NCBI RefSeq assembly: GCF_014645195.1
Contig: NZ_BMLK01000014.1
Span: 1-64,000, forward strand
Length of the DNA: 64,000 nucleotides
From: Novosphingobium indicum
Lineage (GTDB): Bacteria > Pseudomonadota > Alphaproteobacteria > Sphingomonadales > Sphingomonadaceae
Direction: 5' to 3'
The position numbers and the translations under genes were made by a program. The notes under the pieces are model-generated. The model did not search any database. It had not been told where the DNA came from and was given only the letters and a program-made list of their open reading frames with translations. Below, piece by piece: positions 25,377-35,842 of the stretch (the stretch's first letter is position 1; each line of letters opens with the position of its first letter).

Positions 25377-27056
25377 ATGGGACAGGCCTTGGGCGAGGAC
25401 ACTTTCGATTTCATCGTGATCGGCAGCGGTGCCGCCGGACTCGTCGGCGCGATTACCGCCAGCCGCAGGGGGCTGCGCCCGCTGATCATCGAGAAGGCCG
25501 ATCACTGGGGCGGGACCACCGCCACCTCGGGCGGTGTGCTCTGGGTTCCCGGCAACGACCTGATGGCGGCGCAGGGTGAGCCCGACTCCGCCGCCGACGC
25601 CCGGGCCTATGTTCATGCGCTGATCGGTGAGGATGCCGACGAGCGGCAAGTCTCCAAGGCCGATGCCTTCCTGGAGAATGCGCCGCAAATGGCGCGCATG
25701 CTGGGCGAGGAGGGGGTGAGCTGGATCCGCAGTTCCGATCACCCCGACTACTATCCCGGCACCCCGGGGCACGGGAAAGGCCGCACGCTGGAATCGGCAC
25801 CGCTCGATGGGCGCAAGCTCGGTCCGCAGTTCGAGACCATGCGGCTTTCCGAGCTCGACATGCCGGCGATCCACAGCGGCCAGTTTGGCACGCTCACGCG
25901 CACCTGGACGAGTTTCGGGCTGTTTCTGGAAGGGGCGCGCACGGCGATCGGTCACAAGCTGCGCACGCTTGTCGGCCAGAAGCCGCTCGGCAACGGGCGG
26001 GCACTGGCGGCTTCGTTGATGCGGATTGCCGTCAGGCGCGGCATTCCGGTGCGGCTGTCCACGCGGCTGGTCGAGCTTGTAGTAGAGCAGGGCTCGGTCA
26101 CGGGCGTGATCGTGGAAAGCGGCGGCGTGCGCGAGCGGATCGAGGCGCCGGCGGGTGTGCTGTTCGCGGCTGGCGGCTTCGCGCGCAATGCCGCGCTGCG
26201 CAAGTCCCTGCAGGGGCGGGACGAGACATGGACCAATGCCATTCCCGAAGACGAGGGCGATGCCTTCGTTGCGGCGAGCAGCATCGGCGCGGACAGCGAA
26301 CTGACCGATGATTGCTGGTGGATGCCCTCGATCCAGGTCAGCGAAGGGCAGAACGGCCTGGCGCTTGGCCTGCGCGCGCTGCCGGGCAGCCTGATCGTGA
26401 ATGCGCAGGGACGGCGCTATCTCAACGAGGCGCGCTCCTACATGGCGACGGGCAAGGCGATGTATGAAAACGGCGCCGCCAAAGAGCGCCACTGGCTGAT
26501 CATGGATGGGCGCTTTCTCAAGCGCTACATCTTCGCCGAACTGTCGCAGAAGGCGATCCGCGAAAAGATGATGGCCAACGGCTTCCTGAAGCGGGCCGAT
26601 ACGATCGCGGACCTGGCACGTGAATGCAGCCTCGATCCGCAGGCGCTGGAAGAGACGATCGAGCGTTTCAACGGGTTCGCCCGCGCGGGCAGGGACCTCG
26701 ATTTCCAGCGAGGCGAGACCGACTACGACCGCTATTGGGCCGATCCCAACCATGGCCCCAATCCGAGCCTGGGAGAGATCCGCCATGCGCCGTTCTGGGC
26801 GGCGGTGCTGCGTCCGGGAGACCTCGGCACGAACGGCGGGCTCATGACCGATGCCAACGCGCGTGTGCTCGATCGCGACCATCAGCCGATCACCGGGCTC
26901 TATGCGGCGGGCAACGGAAGCGGATCGCCGTTTCGCAATGCCTACCCGGGAGCCGGAGCGACCATCGCCGCGGCCGCGACATTCGGCTTTATCGGCGCGA
27001 GTTTTGCCGCCAACCGGCAGAACAACCGTCCACCGCAGGCGGAACCTGTCAAATAG
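25377..27056 (+). CDS. FAD-dependent oxidoreductase, 3-ketosteroid-delta1-dehydrogenase-like
   Basis: A 559-residue flavoprotein of the fumarate reductase/KstD superfamily. The N-terminus FDFIVIGSGAAGLVGAITAS binds FAD, GGTTATSGGVLWVPGN is typical of KstD-like enzymes, and the C-terminus GLYAAGNGSGSPFRNAYPGA closes the FAD site. A substrate such as a 3-ketosteroid or related cyclic ketone is likely, but no steroid cluster is present around it. It ends eight bases past the stop of convergent metW. It probably follows the VOC genes in one transcript. Confidence 0.85.
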   Translation: MGQALGEDTFDFIVIGSGAAGLVGAITASRRGLRPLIIEKADHWGGTTATSGGVLWVPGNDLMAAQGEPDSAADARAYVHALIGEDADERQVSKADAFLENAPQMARMLGEEGVSWIRSSDHPDYYPGTPGHGKGRTLESAPLDGRKLGPQFETMRLSELDMPAIHSGQFGTLTRTWTSFGLFLEGARTAIGHKLRTLVGQKPLGNGRALAASLMRIAVRRGIPVRLSTRLVELVVEQGSVTGVIVESGGVRERIEAPAGVLFAAGGFARNAALRKSLQGRDETWTNAIPEDEGDAFVAASSIGADSELTDDCWWMPSIQVSEGQNGLALGLRALPGSLIVNAQGRRYLNEARSYMATGKAMYENGAAKERHWLIMDGRFLKRYIFAELSQKAIREKMMANGFLKRADTIADLARECSLDPQALEETIERFNGFARAGRDLDFQRGETDYDRYWADPNHGPNPSLGEIRHAPFWAAVLRPGDLGTNGGLMTDANARVLDRDHQPITGLYAAGNGSGSPFRNAYPGAGATIAAAATFGFIGASFAANRQNNRPPQAEPVK

Positions 27057-27657
27057 GGCGAGAAAGCAGGAAGATGGCGTGCTCGGCGCGGAAGTTCGCG
27101 GCGGCCGGGCTGCAACGGGTGTCGCCCGAGAGGAACCAGCAGCCCTCGACGTTGATGTTGCGCTCTTTCAGAAGCGCCCTGAAGTCATTTACGCTCAGGT
27201 GGTGGATGTTGGGCGTTTCGTGCCAGGCTTCCGGCAGCAGACGCGTCACCGGCATGCGGCCGTTCCACAGCAGCGAGAGCCGCCCGCGCCAGTGGGCGAA
27301 GTTCGGAAAGCTCACGAAGGCCTGGTGGCCGATGCGCAGCAGTTCATCGAGCACCATGCCCGGGTACATCGTGGTCTGCAGCGTCTGCGAGAGGATCGCG
27401 TAGTCGACCGACTTGTCGGGATAGAAAGCCAGATCGGTGTCGGCGTCGCCCTGAATGACCGAAAGGCCCTTGGCGACGCATGCGCCGACGTTTGCCGGTA
27501 CCAGTTCCATGCCGCGAGCATCGCAGTGCTTCGTGTCGCGCAGGGCTGCCATCAGCGTGCCATCGCCGCAGCCCACGTCCAGAACGCGCGACCCCGGGGC
27601 GACGTTGTCGGCGATGACGGCAAGGTCGGGACGCAGGGCGCTGATGTCGGCGTTCAC
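27049..27657 (-). CDS. metW: Methionine biosynthesis protein MetW
   Basis: A 202-residue SAM-dependent methyltransferase-fold protein with [20 protein letters not shown] (motif I) and the MetW-specific [20 protein letters not shown] and [20 protein letters not shown]. MetW acts with MetX in activating homoserine. The GTG start at 27657 overlaps the metX stop (GTGA), so the two are translationally coupled. Its stop overlaps the end of the convergent FAD gene by eight bases. Confidence 0.95.
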   Translation of the reverse strand: MNADISALRPDLAVIADNVAPGSRVLDVGCGDGTLMAALRDTKHCDARGMELVPANVGACVAKGLSVIQGDADTDLAFYPDKSVDYAILSQTLQTTMYPGMVLDELLRIGHQAFVSFPNFAHWRGRLSLLWNGRMPVTRLLPEAWHETPNIHHLSVNDFRALLKERNINVEGCWFLSGDTRCSPAAANFRAEHAIFLLSRPI

Positions 27658-28769
27658 TGGTTGAGGAACCCTTCCACCACGTGATCGAGCGCAGGCACTT
27701 CCAGCAGGAAGGAATCGTGCCCGAAGGGAGCCGAAAGCTCGACGAAGCTCACAGGCAGGCCGGCGGCATTGAGCGCCTTGACGACATTGCGCGAATCCGA
27801 CGTGGGATAGAGCCAGTCGCTGTCGAAACTGACGAGGCAGAACCGGGCCTTCGACTGACAGAAAGCGTTTGCGAGCCGGCCGCCATGTTCCTCGGCCAAA
27901 TCGAAGTAGTCCATGGCGCGCGTGATGTAGAGATAGGAATTGGCGTCGAAGCGGCCGGTGAACGAGAGGCCCTGATACCGCAGATAGGACTCGATCTGGA
28001 AATCGGCGTCGAAACCGAAGGTCTTCTGCTCGCGGTCCTGCAGGCGCCGGCCGAACTTGGCAGTCAGGCCTTCTTCGGAAAGATAGGTGATGTGCGCGGC
28101 CATGCGCGCCACCGAAAGGCCCTTTTCGGGACCGCGGCCCTCGTCGGCGTGGTAGTAGTTGCCTTCCTGCCACTCTGGATCGGCCATGATCGCCTGCCGG
28201 CCGACTTCGTGGAAAGCGATGTTCTGTGCCGAGTGGCGCGCGGTCGAGGCGAGCACCAGAAAGGCCCTCGAGCGTTCCGGAAAATTCGCCGCCAGCGAAA
28301 GCGCCTGCATTCCGCCCATCGAACCGCCCACCACGGCGTGCAACTGCTCGATCCCGAGGGAATCGAGCAGGGCGACATGGCCGCGGACCATGTCGCGGAT
28401 GGTGATTACGGGAAAGCGCATGGCCCAGGGCTCGCCGTCGGGCGCAAGGCTGGCCGGGCCGGTCGAGCCCATGCACGAACCGATCACATTGGCGCAGATC
28501 ACATGGAACTTGTTGGTGTCGATCGGCTTGCCGGGACCGACCATGCGGGCCCACCATCCGGGCTTGCCGGTTTTGGGATGGTTGGAAACGACATACTGAT
28601 CGCCGGTCAGCGCGTGGCAGATCAGGATCGCGTTGTCCTTCGCTGCATTCAGCTTGCCGTGGGCTTCATAGGCGATGCGCACGCCGGACAGGCTCTGTCC
28701 GCCATCAAGCGGCAGCGGTTCGTCCAGTTCGAGCACTTCGCTCTCGTCGTGAATCTGGGCGGTTGCCAT
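27654..28769 (-). CDS. metX: Homoserine O-acetyltransferase (or O-succinyltransferase)
   Basis: A 371-residue alpha/beta hydrolase: [13 protein letters not shown], the nucleophile elbow [12 protein letters not shown], a late Asp in [12 protein letters not shown] and His in FGHDSFLLE. It acylates homoserine in the first committed step of methionine synthesis. The acyl donor cannot be told from sequence alone. It is the first gene of a metX-metW operon and diverges from hisC. The leader holds a small hairpin (28806-28812 with 28821-28827), but no recognisable SAM riboswitch. Confidence 0.93.
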   Translation of the reverse strand: MATAQIHDESEVLELDEPLPLDGGQSLSGVRIAYEAHGKLNAAKDNAILICHALTGDQYVVSNHPKTGKPGWWARMVGPGKPIDTNKFHVICANVIGSCMGSTGPASLAPDGEPWAMRFPVITIRDMVRGHVALLDSLGIEQLHAVVGGSMGGMQALSLAANFPERSRAFLVLASTARHSAQNIAFHEVGRQAIMADPEWQEGNYYHADEGRGPEKGLSVARMAAHITYLSEEGLTAKFGRRLQDREQKTFGFDADFQIESYLRYQGLSFTGRFDANSYLYITRAMDYFDLAEEHGGRLANAFCQSKARFCLVSFDSDWLYPTSDSRNVVKALNAAGLPVSFVELSAPFGHDSFLLEVPALDHVVEGFLNQ

Positions 28770-28881
28770 CTTGGTGTTGCCAAGTGGGGGACAGCCGGGC
28801 CCAAGTCAATCGCTGCATGTCGATTGAGGGCCGCATTCTCCCTGTCATTCGGCCACGCGCTGCGTTAAAGGCGCGCCCGTC

Positions 28882-29994
28882 ATGACCGAAATCCAGACCC
28901 GCAACCGTTCGCCCCAGCCCAAGCCCTGGATCGAGGCGATCCATGCCTATGTGCCGGGCAAGTCGGCCGGCAAGGATGGGCGCCCGCTGATCAAGCTTTC
29001 GGCAAACGAGAACCCGCTCGGCACCAGCGAACTGGCGCTCGCGGCGCGGGCGAACGCACCTGCGCTCTATCCGGACCCCGACAGCAAGGCCCTGCGGTCG
29101 CGGCTCGGCGAACTGCACGGGATCGATCCCGCACGCATCGTCATGGGCACCGGGTCGGACGAACTGCTCAATCTGGCGGCACAGGGCTATGCCGGTCCGG
29201 GCGACGAAGTGATCTACGTTCGCTACGGTTTTTCGGTCTACGACATCGCCGCACGCCGCTGCGGCGCCACGCCGGTGGTCGCGCCCGACGCCGATTATGG
29301 CACCGATGTCGACGCGCTGCTGGCGCTGGTCACGGACAAGACCCGCGTCGTGTTCATCGCCAACCCGAACAACCCGACCGGCTCTTTCCTGCCGAAGGGC
29401 GATATCGCCCGTCTCCATGCCGCTCTGCCTGCCGATGTGCTGCTCGTCGTCGATCAGGCCTATGGCGAATATGTTGCGCCCGAGGATGATGACGGGGCCA
29501 TGGCTCTCGCGGAAGCGCATGAAAACGTGCTGGTGACGCGCACGTTCTCGAAGATCTTCGGACTTGCCGGCGAAAGGATCGGCTGGGGCACGGGCGCGCC
29601 GGGTATCGTCGCCACGCTCAATCGCATCCGCGGGCCTTTCAACGTCTCCAGCACGGGGCAGGCGATGGCCGCCGCGGCTCTCGACGACATGGCCTTTGTC
29701 GAACGGGCACGCGTGCACAATCGCGACGAGCGGGCGCGCTTCGTCGAGCAGATCGAGGCGATGGGCAACCACGGCCTGCGCGCCTTGCCAAGCCAGGCGA
29801 ACTTCGTGCTCATCCTGTTCGAAGGCGCGCTCCGTGCCGAGACGGCCTTCGAAGGGCTGGCCGACCGCGGCTACATCGTGCGCTGGCTGCCCAATCAGGG
29901 GCTTCCGCACGGCCTGCGGATCACCATCGGGCACCCGCAGGACATGGACGCGATAGCCACGGCCCTGCGCGAGATGGCGGAGGCGGCGCGGTGA
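28882..29994 (+). CDS. hisC: Histidinol-phosphate aminotransferase
   Basis: A 370-residue fold-type I PLP enzyme with [35 protein letters not shown] and the Schiff-base Lys in [19 protein letters not shown]. In alphaproteobacteria this HisC often also serves tyrosine and phenylalanine synthesis. The overlapping tyrosine-pathway dehydrogenase gene (GTGA overlap) supports that double role. Confidence 0.93.
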   Translation: MTEIQTRNRSPQPKPWIEAIHAYVPGKSAGKDGRPLIKLSANENPLGTSELALAARANAPALYPDPDSKALRSRLGELHGIDPARIVMGTGSDELLNLAAQGYAGPGDEVIYVRYGFSVYDIAARRCGATPVVAPDADYGTDVDALLALVTDKTRVVFIANPNNPTGSFLPKGDIARLHAALPADVLLVVDQAYGEYVAPEDDDGAMALAEAHENVLVTRTFSKIFGLAGERIGWGTGAPGIVATLNRIRGPFNVSSTGQAMAAAALDDMAFVERARVHNRDERARFVEQIEAMGNHGLRALPSQANFVLILFEGALRAETAFEGLADRGYIVRWLPNQGLPHGLRITIGHPQDMDAIATALREMAEAAR

Positions 29995-30920
29995 GTTTTC
30001 AGCGGCTCGCGATTATCGGCCTGGGCCTGCAGGGCGGCTCCATCGGGCTTGCCGTGCAGGAGTTCCTGCCGAAGATCGCCACTACCGGATACGACATTTC
30101 CCCCGAGTCCCGCGCCCGTGCGGCGGAGCGGGGGCTGGTCCACAAGGTGTGCGATACCGCGGGCGAGGCCGTGCGCGATGCCGATCTGGTGATCTTCTGC
30201 GTGCCGCCCGGCGTGATGGGCGATGCCGCGGCCGCCGTGCGCGATGGAATAGCGCCGAATGCCCTCGTCAGCGATGTCGGCTCGAGCAAGCAGGCCGTCG
30301 CCAAGGCGCTGGGCGAGGCCTTGCCCGATCATCTGGTGATTCCCGCCCACCCGGTTGCCGGTACCGAGAATTCCGGACCTGACGCGGGCTTTGCGCACCT
30401 TTTCCGCAATCGCTGGTGCATCGTCACCCCGCCCGAGCATACCGACCTTGTCAAGCTGAGCGCGCTTGTCGAGTTCTGGGAAACGCTGGGCGCCAACGTC
30501 GAGATCATGACCGCCGAGCACCACGATCTGGTGCTTGCGGTGACCAGCCACCTGCCGCACCTGATCGCCTACACCATCGTTGGCACCGCCTCCGATCTGG
30601 AGGACGTGACGCAGAGCGAAGTCATCAAGTATTCGGCGGGCGGCTTCCGCGACTTTACTCGCATTGCCGCTTCGGATCCGACGATGTGGCGCGACGTGTT
30701 CCTCTCCAACAAGGAAGCGGTGCTCACCATGCTGCAGCGCTTCACCGAGGACCTTACCGCTCTGCAGCGCGCCATCCGCATCGGCGACGGCGATACCCTG
30801 TTCGAACACTTCGCGCGTACCCGAGCGATCCGCCGCTCGATCATCGAAGAGGGGCAGGACGATTCGCGCCCCGACTTCGGTCGCGGCGATCACGAAGGCG
30901 TTCAAGGCCATACAGGCTGA
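29991..30920 (+). CDS. tyrC: Prephenate/arogenate (cyclohexadienyl) dehydrogenase
   Basis: About 309 residues. The N-terminal Rossmann domain begins [48 protein letters not shown] and the [15 protein letters not shown] helix are standard for the TyrA/TyrC family. It makes the last oxidative step to tyrosine. No chorismate mutase domain is fused. The GTG start overlaps the hisC stop. The final residues ([20 protein letters not shown]) are low in homology. Confidence 0.92.
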   Translation: MSFQRLAIIGLGLQGGSIGLAVQEFLPKIATTGYDISPESRARAAERGLVHKVCDTAGEAVRDADLVIFCVPPGVMGDAAAAVRDGIAPNALVSDVGSSKQAVAKALGEALPDHLVIPAHPVAGTENSGPDAGFAHLFRNRWCIVTPPEHTDLVKLSALVEFWETLGANVEIMTAEHHDLVLAVTSHLPHLIAYTIVGTASDLEDVTQSEVIKYSAGGFRDFTRIAASDPTMWRDVFLSNKEAVLTMLQRFTEDLTALQRAIRIGDGDTLFEHFARTRAIRRSIIEEGQDDSRPDFGRGDHEGVQGHTG

Positions 30921-30998
30921 AATTCCCGGTCCAGGCGGGAGCCTGCGACGGTTTCGGGAATTGAGCCGGTACATTCCGGATTTCCAGCGAGGCTGCCC

Positions 30999-31775
30999 AT
31001 GAAAATTGCGATTGAAACCCGACTGGAATATGCGGTGCCGGGGCCGGTCGACGTCCTGCTTCAAATCGAAGCGGCCATGATCCCCGAGCAGACGGTGCTA
31101 AGCGCGCATATCGACTTGCCCGAGTTCGAGCATTTTGCCCGTGTTCCGGGGCAGGCCGATATCGGTGACCGTATCTGGCTCAGGCTCTCGCAGCCACTGA
31201 AGGTGCGCTATCGCGGCGTGGTCGAGATCAATCGCCTGATTGCAGATGTCGATACACTGCAGCGAACCCCGCCGCACATGCTGCCGGGCGAGACCGTCGA
31301 TTACCTGCTGGCATCACGCTATTGTCCCGCCGACCTGTTTCAGGACTTCGTGAACAGCGAGTTTGCAGGAACCGAAGGCGGTGCGCGTGTGGCAGCCTTG
31401 CGGGACTGGATTGCCCAAACGCTGAGCTATGAGCCGGGATCGAGCGATGCCATGACGACGGCGATAGACACTTTTCACAGCCACAAGGGCGTTTGCCGCG
31501 ACTATGCCCACCTGATGATCGCGCTGACCCGCGCCAGCGCCATTCCCGCCCGGTTTGCAAGTGTCTACGGAATCGGCGTCGAGCCACAGGACTTCCACGC
31601 CGTTGCCGAAGTGTTTCTGGATGGTGCGTGGCACATGGTCGATCCCACGCGCATGGCCCGATCCGAGAGCATCGCCAAGATCGGCGTGGGGCGCGATGCT
31701 GCCGACGTATCGTTCCTGACCAGCTTCGGGGCTGTGGAACTGCAGGAACAGTCAGTCGAGGTCAGCGAAGTCTAG
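30999..31775 (+). CDS. Transglutaminase-like cysteine protease family protein
   Basis: A 258-residue cytoplasmic protein with the transglutaminase core HSHKGVCRDYAHLMIALTRA (Cys), DFHAVAEVFLDGAWHMVDPT (His and Asp). The N-terminal part is a beta-rich domain typical of bacterial transglutaminase-like proteins. It may be a peptidase or amidase; the substrate is unknown. It starts 78 bases after the tyrosine dehydrogenase on the same strand and converges with plsC. Confidence 0.9.
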   Translation: MKIAIETRLEYAVPGPVDVLLQIEAAMIPEQTVLSAHIDLPEFEHFARVPGQADIGDRIWLRLSQPLKVRYRGVVEINRLIADVDTLQRTPPHMLPGETVDYLLASRYCPADLFQDFVNSEFAGTEGGARVAALRDWIAQTLSYEPGSSDAMTTAIDTFHSHKGVCRDYAHLMIALTRASAIPARFASVYGIGVEPQDFHAVAEVFLDGAWHMVDPTRMARSESIAKIGVGRDAADVSFLTSFGAVELQEQSVEVSEV

Positions 31776-31809
31776 GAGGCCTGCGAGTGGGCACGGCGAG
31801 CGCTCTGGG

Positions 31810-32505
31810 TCAGTCGTTCAGGGCGTTGATTGCTGCTTCCACCCGCGCCTCGATCTCGGCGCGCGGAAGACCCGGTTCGATGCGCTGGCCAACTCGCACC
31901 GTGATGATACCCGGCTTCTTCCAGCGTCGATGGTAAAGCCGCCCGCTGTTCACGGCCACCGGGACGACCGGCAGGCGGAGCAGCTTGTAGAGCCCGGTAA
32001 AGCCGGATTGCAGTTGCCCGTGCTCGCCTGACGGAACCCGTGTGCCCTCGGGAAAGATGACGAGCGGGCGGTTCTGCGCGGCGAAGGTACGCGCGTCTGC
32101 CACCATCTTGCGTAACGCCTTTGCGCCTTGCTCGCGTTCGACCGCGACGATGCCGTATTGCCTTGCCGCGCGTCCCCATCCCGGGATTTCGGCCAGTTCG
32201 ATCTTGGGGAAGGGCACGGGCCAGTCCATGAGATTTGGCAGGTCGATCGCCTCGAAGAAGCTTTCATGCTTCACGGCGACGAGCAGTCCCTCGTTGGGCA
32301 TCTCACCCTCGATAACGACCTTGATCCCCAGCAGCCACCGCGCGCACAGGCGGTGATACCAGGACCAGCCGTGGACGCTCCAGCGCATGGCCTTTTCGCT
32401 GATCGGCGTGAAGAACAGGGTGAGCAGCACGAACACGACCGTGCCGGGATAGAATGCAGCGTAGAACGCGAGGCTGCGCAGAACGTCGGCGGGAGTGGTG
32501 CGCAT
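31810..32505 (-). CDS. plsC: 1-acyl-sn-glycerol-3-phosphate acyltransferase (PlsC-like)
   Basis: A 231-residue membrane-anchored acyltransferase: one N-terminal membrane helix, then the catalytic block LLVAVKHESFFEAIDLPNLM. The usual HX4D is here HX4E, as in several alphaproteobacterial members. IVAVEREQGAKALRKM and VIFPEGTRVPSGE follow. It places the second acyl chain on lysophosphatidic acid. Its ATG overlaps the stop of the upstream YdcF-like gene by one base. Confidence 0.9.
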   Translation of the reverse strand: MRTTPADVLRSLAFYAAFYPGTVVFVLLTLFFTPISEKAMRWSVHGWSWYHRLCARWLLGIKVVIEGEMPNEGLLVAVKHESFFEAIDLPNLMDWPVPFPKIELAEIPGWGRAARQYGIVAVEREQGAKALRKMVADARTFAAQNRPLVIFPEGTRVPSGEHGQLQSGFTGLYKLLRLPVVPVAVNSGRLYHRRWKKPGIITVRVGQRIEPGLPRAEIEARVEAAINALND

Positions 32506-33038
32506 TACTGTCCGGCCAGGTTAAGCGCCACGCGCGCGATCAGCTTGTGATATTCGAGCAGCAGCGCGCCAAGGCTGGGCTGCGAAGGCACGGCATCATG
32601 CTCCACCCTGACGCCTTGCGGTAGTTCGCGGCGCAGTTCGAGTGTGGCGCGGCGCATGTGCCAGTCCGCCGTCACCAGCCGTATCGAACGGGCGCGATGC
32701 CGCTTTACCCACTGCGCCGTCTCGACGGCATTGGAACGCGTGTCGTAGGCTTGGTACCCCAGCGTGACGCAGCACTTCATCAGGCGCGGCGCAACGTCGA
32801 ATTCGGCTGCAAACTCGCGGGGCTTCACTTCGCGGTCGACCCCGGAAACCAGCAGGCGCGGCGCGCTGTTCGCTCTCAACACGTCAAGCGCATGTTCGAT
32901 CCGTCCCTGGCTGCCGGTCAGGACGATGATGGCGTCGGTGCGGACACTGGTCGGCAAGGGCCCCGGCAGCGCGATGGCGAACCACAGGAACCCGAAGAGC
33001 CAGATCAGCACGATAAAGGCGGCGAAGCGACGAAACAT
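32505..33038 (-). CDS. YdcF-like DUF218 protein
   Basis: A 177-residue protein with one N-terminal membrane helix (FAAFIVLIWLFGFLWFAIAL) and a DUF218 domain: DAIIVLTGSQGRIEHALDVL, RLLVSGVD, RSNAVETAQWVKRHRARSIR. The family includes E. coli YdcF, SanA and ElyC, linked to envelope integrity. The gene lies between ftsX and plsC on the same strand, in keeping with an envelope role, and ends in the plsC start. Confidence 0.85.
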   Translation of the reverse strand: MFRRFAAFIVLIWLFGFLWFAIALPGPLPTSVRTDAIIVLTGSQGRIEHALDVLRANSAPRLLVSGVDREVKPREFAAEFDVAPRLMKCCVTLGYQAYDTRSNAVETAQWVKRHRARSIRLVTADWHMRRATLELRRELPQGVRVEHDAVPSQPSLGALLLEYHKLIARVALNLAGQ

Positions 33039-33066
33039 TGCAGGAGCTATATAGGGCTTGTGTGTA

Positions 33067-33969
33067 TTATAGCATCTTACGCAGGGCGTGGAGAACCGTA
33101 AGCCGTGCAGTAACCATGGCAAGCAGCGTGGAGAGAACCGGGACCAGCGCCAGCAGCAGCCAGTCGCCCCACGTCAGCGCGCCATTGTTTACAAGCCCGG
33201 CGCCAAGGCCCGCAAACCGCCGTGCCAGCACCAGGATGACCACCAGCGCCAGTGCCAGCCCTACTGCACCGCCGCCCGCCGCGTCGTAACCGATTGAGCG
33301 CTGGAAGACGCGGGCGACCTGCGCATCGGTGCCGCCCAGCAGATGGACGATCTCGATCGTATCGCGGTTGGTACCCAGCGCCGTGCGGGCCGCCAGCAGC
33401 ACTGCGGCAGTCAGCGCCAGAGCAAGCAGCGCGACGATGGCAATGGCCAGCACCTGCAGCGAGACCATGGCGTTGAAGACCGGCTTCAGCCAGTTCGACT
33501 GCGCATCGACGCGGGCCGAGGGCGCGACGGGTTTCAGCCTTTGTTCAATGGCGGAGAGCGCTGCTGGCGTGGCGGGGCCTTTCAATCGCACGTCGATCAG
33601 CGACGGGACCGGGATTGCGGATCCGGTGGCATTGGCAATGCCGGTGCCGAGCCAGGGTTCGATAAGGGCATCCAGCTCCGCCTGCGGGACCAGCCTTAGC
33701 CCTGCGACACCGGGCATGGTCTTGATCGCGGCGACAGCGCTTTCGGCTTCTTTCTGGCGGATATCGGCGCGGGGCTCGATGATCTGGACGGTCACGCCGC
33801 CTTCGATCTCGGCCTTGGCGGACGAGACTGCATTACCCAGCGCCAGTCCCGCCGCGAGCGCAATCGCCGTCATCGCGACCATGATGGCAATGACCCAGGG
33901 CATCGGGCCGGACATGCGGCCTTGCGGGATCAGCTCCGTGTCCCTTCCGGTGAACAGGCGGCGCACCAT
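33067..33969 (-). CDS. ftsX: Cell division ABC transporter permease FtsX
   Basis: A 300-residue protein with four membrane helices, one after the cytoplasmic N-terminus and three near the C-terminus. The large periplasmic loop between the first two (IIEPRADIRQKEAESAVAAI) is the one that in other bacteria contacts murein hydrolase activators. TALGTNRDTIEIVHLLGGTD is the conserved coupling segment. Its ATG overlaps the ftsE stop (TGATG). Confidence 0.92.
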   Translation of the reverse strand: MVRRLFTGRDTELIPQGRMSGPMPWVIAIMVAMTAIALAAGLALGNAVSSAKAEIEGGVTVQIIEPRADIRQKEAESAVAAIKTMPGVAGLRLVPQAELDALIEPWLGTGIANATGSAIPVPSLIDVRLKGPATPAALSAIEQRLKPVAPSARVDAQSNWLKPVFNAMVSLQVLAIAIVALLALALTAAVLLAARTALGTNRDTIEIVHLLGGTDAQVARVFQRSIGYDAAGGGAVGLALALVVILVLARRFAGLGAGLVNNGALTWGDWLLLALVPVLSTLLAMVTARLTVLHALRKML

Positions 33970-34682
33970 CAGGCCGGCTTTCTCGGCGGATAGCGTAGCG
34001 CTCCGGTGGGATCGGAAAGCCGGCCACGGTCGAGCCGCATGATCAGGCTGTCGGGCACCTTGCGCAGCAGGTCGAGGTCGTGGGTGGCGACCACAACGGT
34101 CGTCCCCTGCCGGTTGAGCATCTCGAACAGGCGCATCAGCTTGAGTGCCATGTCGGGGTCGACGTTGCCGGTCGGTTCGTCCGCCACCAGCATGGCGGGG
34201 CGTGCTATCACCGCGCGGGCAATGGCCACGCGCTGCTGTTCACCGCCGGAAAGCGTCGCAGGCTTGGCGTCGAGGCGGTCGGCCAGGCCTACCCAGTCGA
34301 GAATATCGCGCACCGGTGCGGCAAGGTCTTCTTCACGGTGGCCGGCGACGCGCAGCGGCAGCGCCACGTTGTCGAATGCGGATAAGTGCTGGATCAGCCG
34401 GAAGTCCTGAAAGACCACGCCGATCCGGCGGCGAAGCTGCGGCAGCCGGCTGCGGGGCATCGTTATCGCATCGGTGCCGAACATGCGGATCGCGCCGCGC
34501 GAGGGGCGCTGGGCCAGATAGAGCAGGCGCAACAGCGACGTCTTGCCCGCGCCGCTGGCTCCGGTGAGGAAGTAGAAGCGGCTGGGAAACAAGGTGAACG
34601 TCAGGTCGCTCAGCACCTCACGATCGGTGCCGTAGCGCAGGCCGACATTGTCGAAGTGGATGATTTCCCCGTCCGCGGTCAT
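33969..34682 (-). CDS. ftsE: Cell division ATP-binding protein FtsE
   Basis: A 237-residue ABC ATPase with Walker A TGASGAGKTSLL, Q-loop VVFQDFRLIQHLS, signature LSGGEQQRVAIARA, Walker B MLVADEPTGNVD and switch His in VATHDLDLL. It works with FtsX to control septal peptidoglycan hydrolysis. ATG 34682 was chosen; the long upstream extension to 34832 overlaps the divergent zinc-ribbon gene and lacks homology. Confidence 0.94.
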   Translation of the reverse strand: MTADGEIIHFDNVGLRYGTDREVLSDLTFTLFPSRFYFLTGASGAGKTSLLRLLYLAQRPSRGAIRMFGTDAITMPRSRLPQLRRRIGVVFQDFRLIQHLSAFDNVALPLRVAGHREEDLAAPVRDILDWVGLADRLDAKPATLSGGEQQRVAIARAVIARPAMLVADEPTGNVDPDMALKLMRLFEMLNRQGTTVVVATHDLDLLRKVPDSLIMRLDRGRLSDPTGALRYPPRKPA

Positions 34683-34830
34683 GTTCGTAATTCTACTGTG
34701 TCCGTGTTGGTCCGAACGGGCGTCGCACGGCCTATAACGATCAATGTATGTGGAAAAAAGGGCATTAGGCCGCGAACCCACAGCGCGATAGCTTGTCGCG
34801 CGTGAAACATCCGTGCTTATGGATGTCGTC

Positions 34831-35679
34831 ATGATTATCGCCTGCCCTGCCTGTTCTACGCGCTATGCCGTGCCGGATAGCGCCATCGGCGTGGAAGGCC
34901 GCACCGTGCGGTGCGCGAAGTGCCGTCATAGCTGGTTTCAGGAAGGGCCCGAGGTCCCGTTCGAACCGGCTCCAGCACCCGCCGAGGCTGCGCCCCCTCC
35001 GGCGCCTCCGCGCGAGCAGCCCGCGCCCTGGCGCGAGCCCGAAGCCGAGGTGAAGACTGCGCCGGAAAAAGCCCCGGCGCCGGTCGCTCCCGGTCGCGAG
35101 GACGAGCCCGACTTCGGGCCGCTTCCGGCTCCCCCGCCGCCGCCGAGGAAGGCGGAGCGCAAGGCACCGGTCTATTACGACGACACCCAGATCAAGCCCT
35201 ATGCCGACGAGGCGCATTCCAATTTCGATTTTGCGCCTCCGTTCCGCCGTCGGCGCAACTGGACGAAGATCGGGACTTATGCCGCCGGTATCTTCGCCGT
35301 CGTCACGCTGGGTCTCGCGGGGGCTATCGCCTGGGGCGGTCTGCCCGACTGGGTTCCGGTTCCGCATTCGACCTTCCAGCAGGGCGAGCCCGACCTGCAG
35401 CTCGATTTCCCGCGCAACCGGCAGGATCGCAAGCCGCTGCCCGATGGCACCGAGTTCTTCAGCGTCAGCGGAACGGTCAGCAACATCGGCAGCGAAGCGC
35501 GCTATGTGCCCTCGCTGCTCGTGGTGCTGCGCGACGAGCGCGACCGCATCGTTTATGAGAAGGAAGTGGTTCCGCCCAAGCGCAAGCTCGCGCCCGGCGA
35601 GACGATCACGATCAACGAGGCGCTGACCGATATTCCCAAGGCAGCCTCTTCGGCAGAGATCGGCTGGAAGCCCGACTGA
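34831..35679 (+). CDS. MJ0042-type zinc-ribbon, DUF3426-like membrane protein
   Basis: About 282 residues. The N-terminus IIACPACSTRYAVPDSAIG, then VRCAKCRHSW, is the MJ0042 zinc ribbon with two CxxC pairs. A Pro/Ala/Glu-rich linker follows, then one membrane helix (TYAAGIFAVVTLGLAGAIAW) and a C-terminal domain with FFSVSGTVSNIGSEARYVPS, resembling DUF3426. A regulatory or envelope-sensing role is possible. It is divergent from ftsEX, as in many alphaproteobacteria. An alternative ATG lies four codons upstream at 34819. Confidence 0.88.
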   Translation: MIIACPACSTRYAVPDSAIGVEGRTVRCAKCRHSWFQEGPEVPFEPAPAPAEAAPPPAPPREQPAPWREPEAEVKTAPEKAPAPVAPGREDEPDFGPLPAPPPPPRKAERKAPVYYDDTQIKPYADEAHSNFDFAPPFRRRRNWTKIGTYAAGIFAVVTLGLAGAIAWGGLPDWVPVPHSTFQQGEPDLQLDFPRNRQDRKPLPDGTEFFSVSGTVSNIGSEARYVPSLLVVLRDERDRIVYEKEVVPPKRKLAPGETITINEALTDIPKAASSAEIGWKPD

Positions 35680-35842
35680 GGCTTCGGTGATAGCCGTGCA
35701 GCGTGCCCTGCAATTGCGGCTTTTCGGCAGATAACGAAAGATTCTGGAAAATATTGTTCGCGACTCGCTTGCGGCCCCCGAATCCCTTTGCTAATGGCGC
35801 GCTCCTGCCACGGGGCGGATGCGATCCGGCCCCGTTGATTTA

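Noticed and set aside
28770..28881. SAM-II riboswitch upstream of metX
   Set aside because: A small hairpin exists, but the conserved SAM-II pseudoknot sequence was not found.
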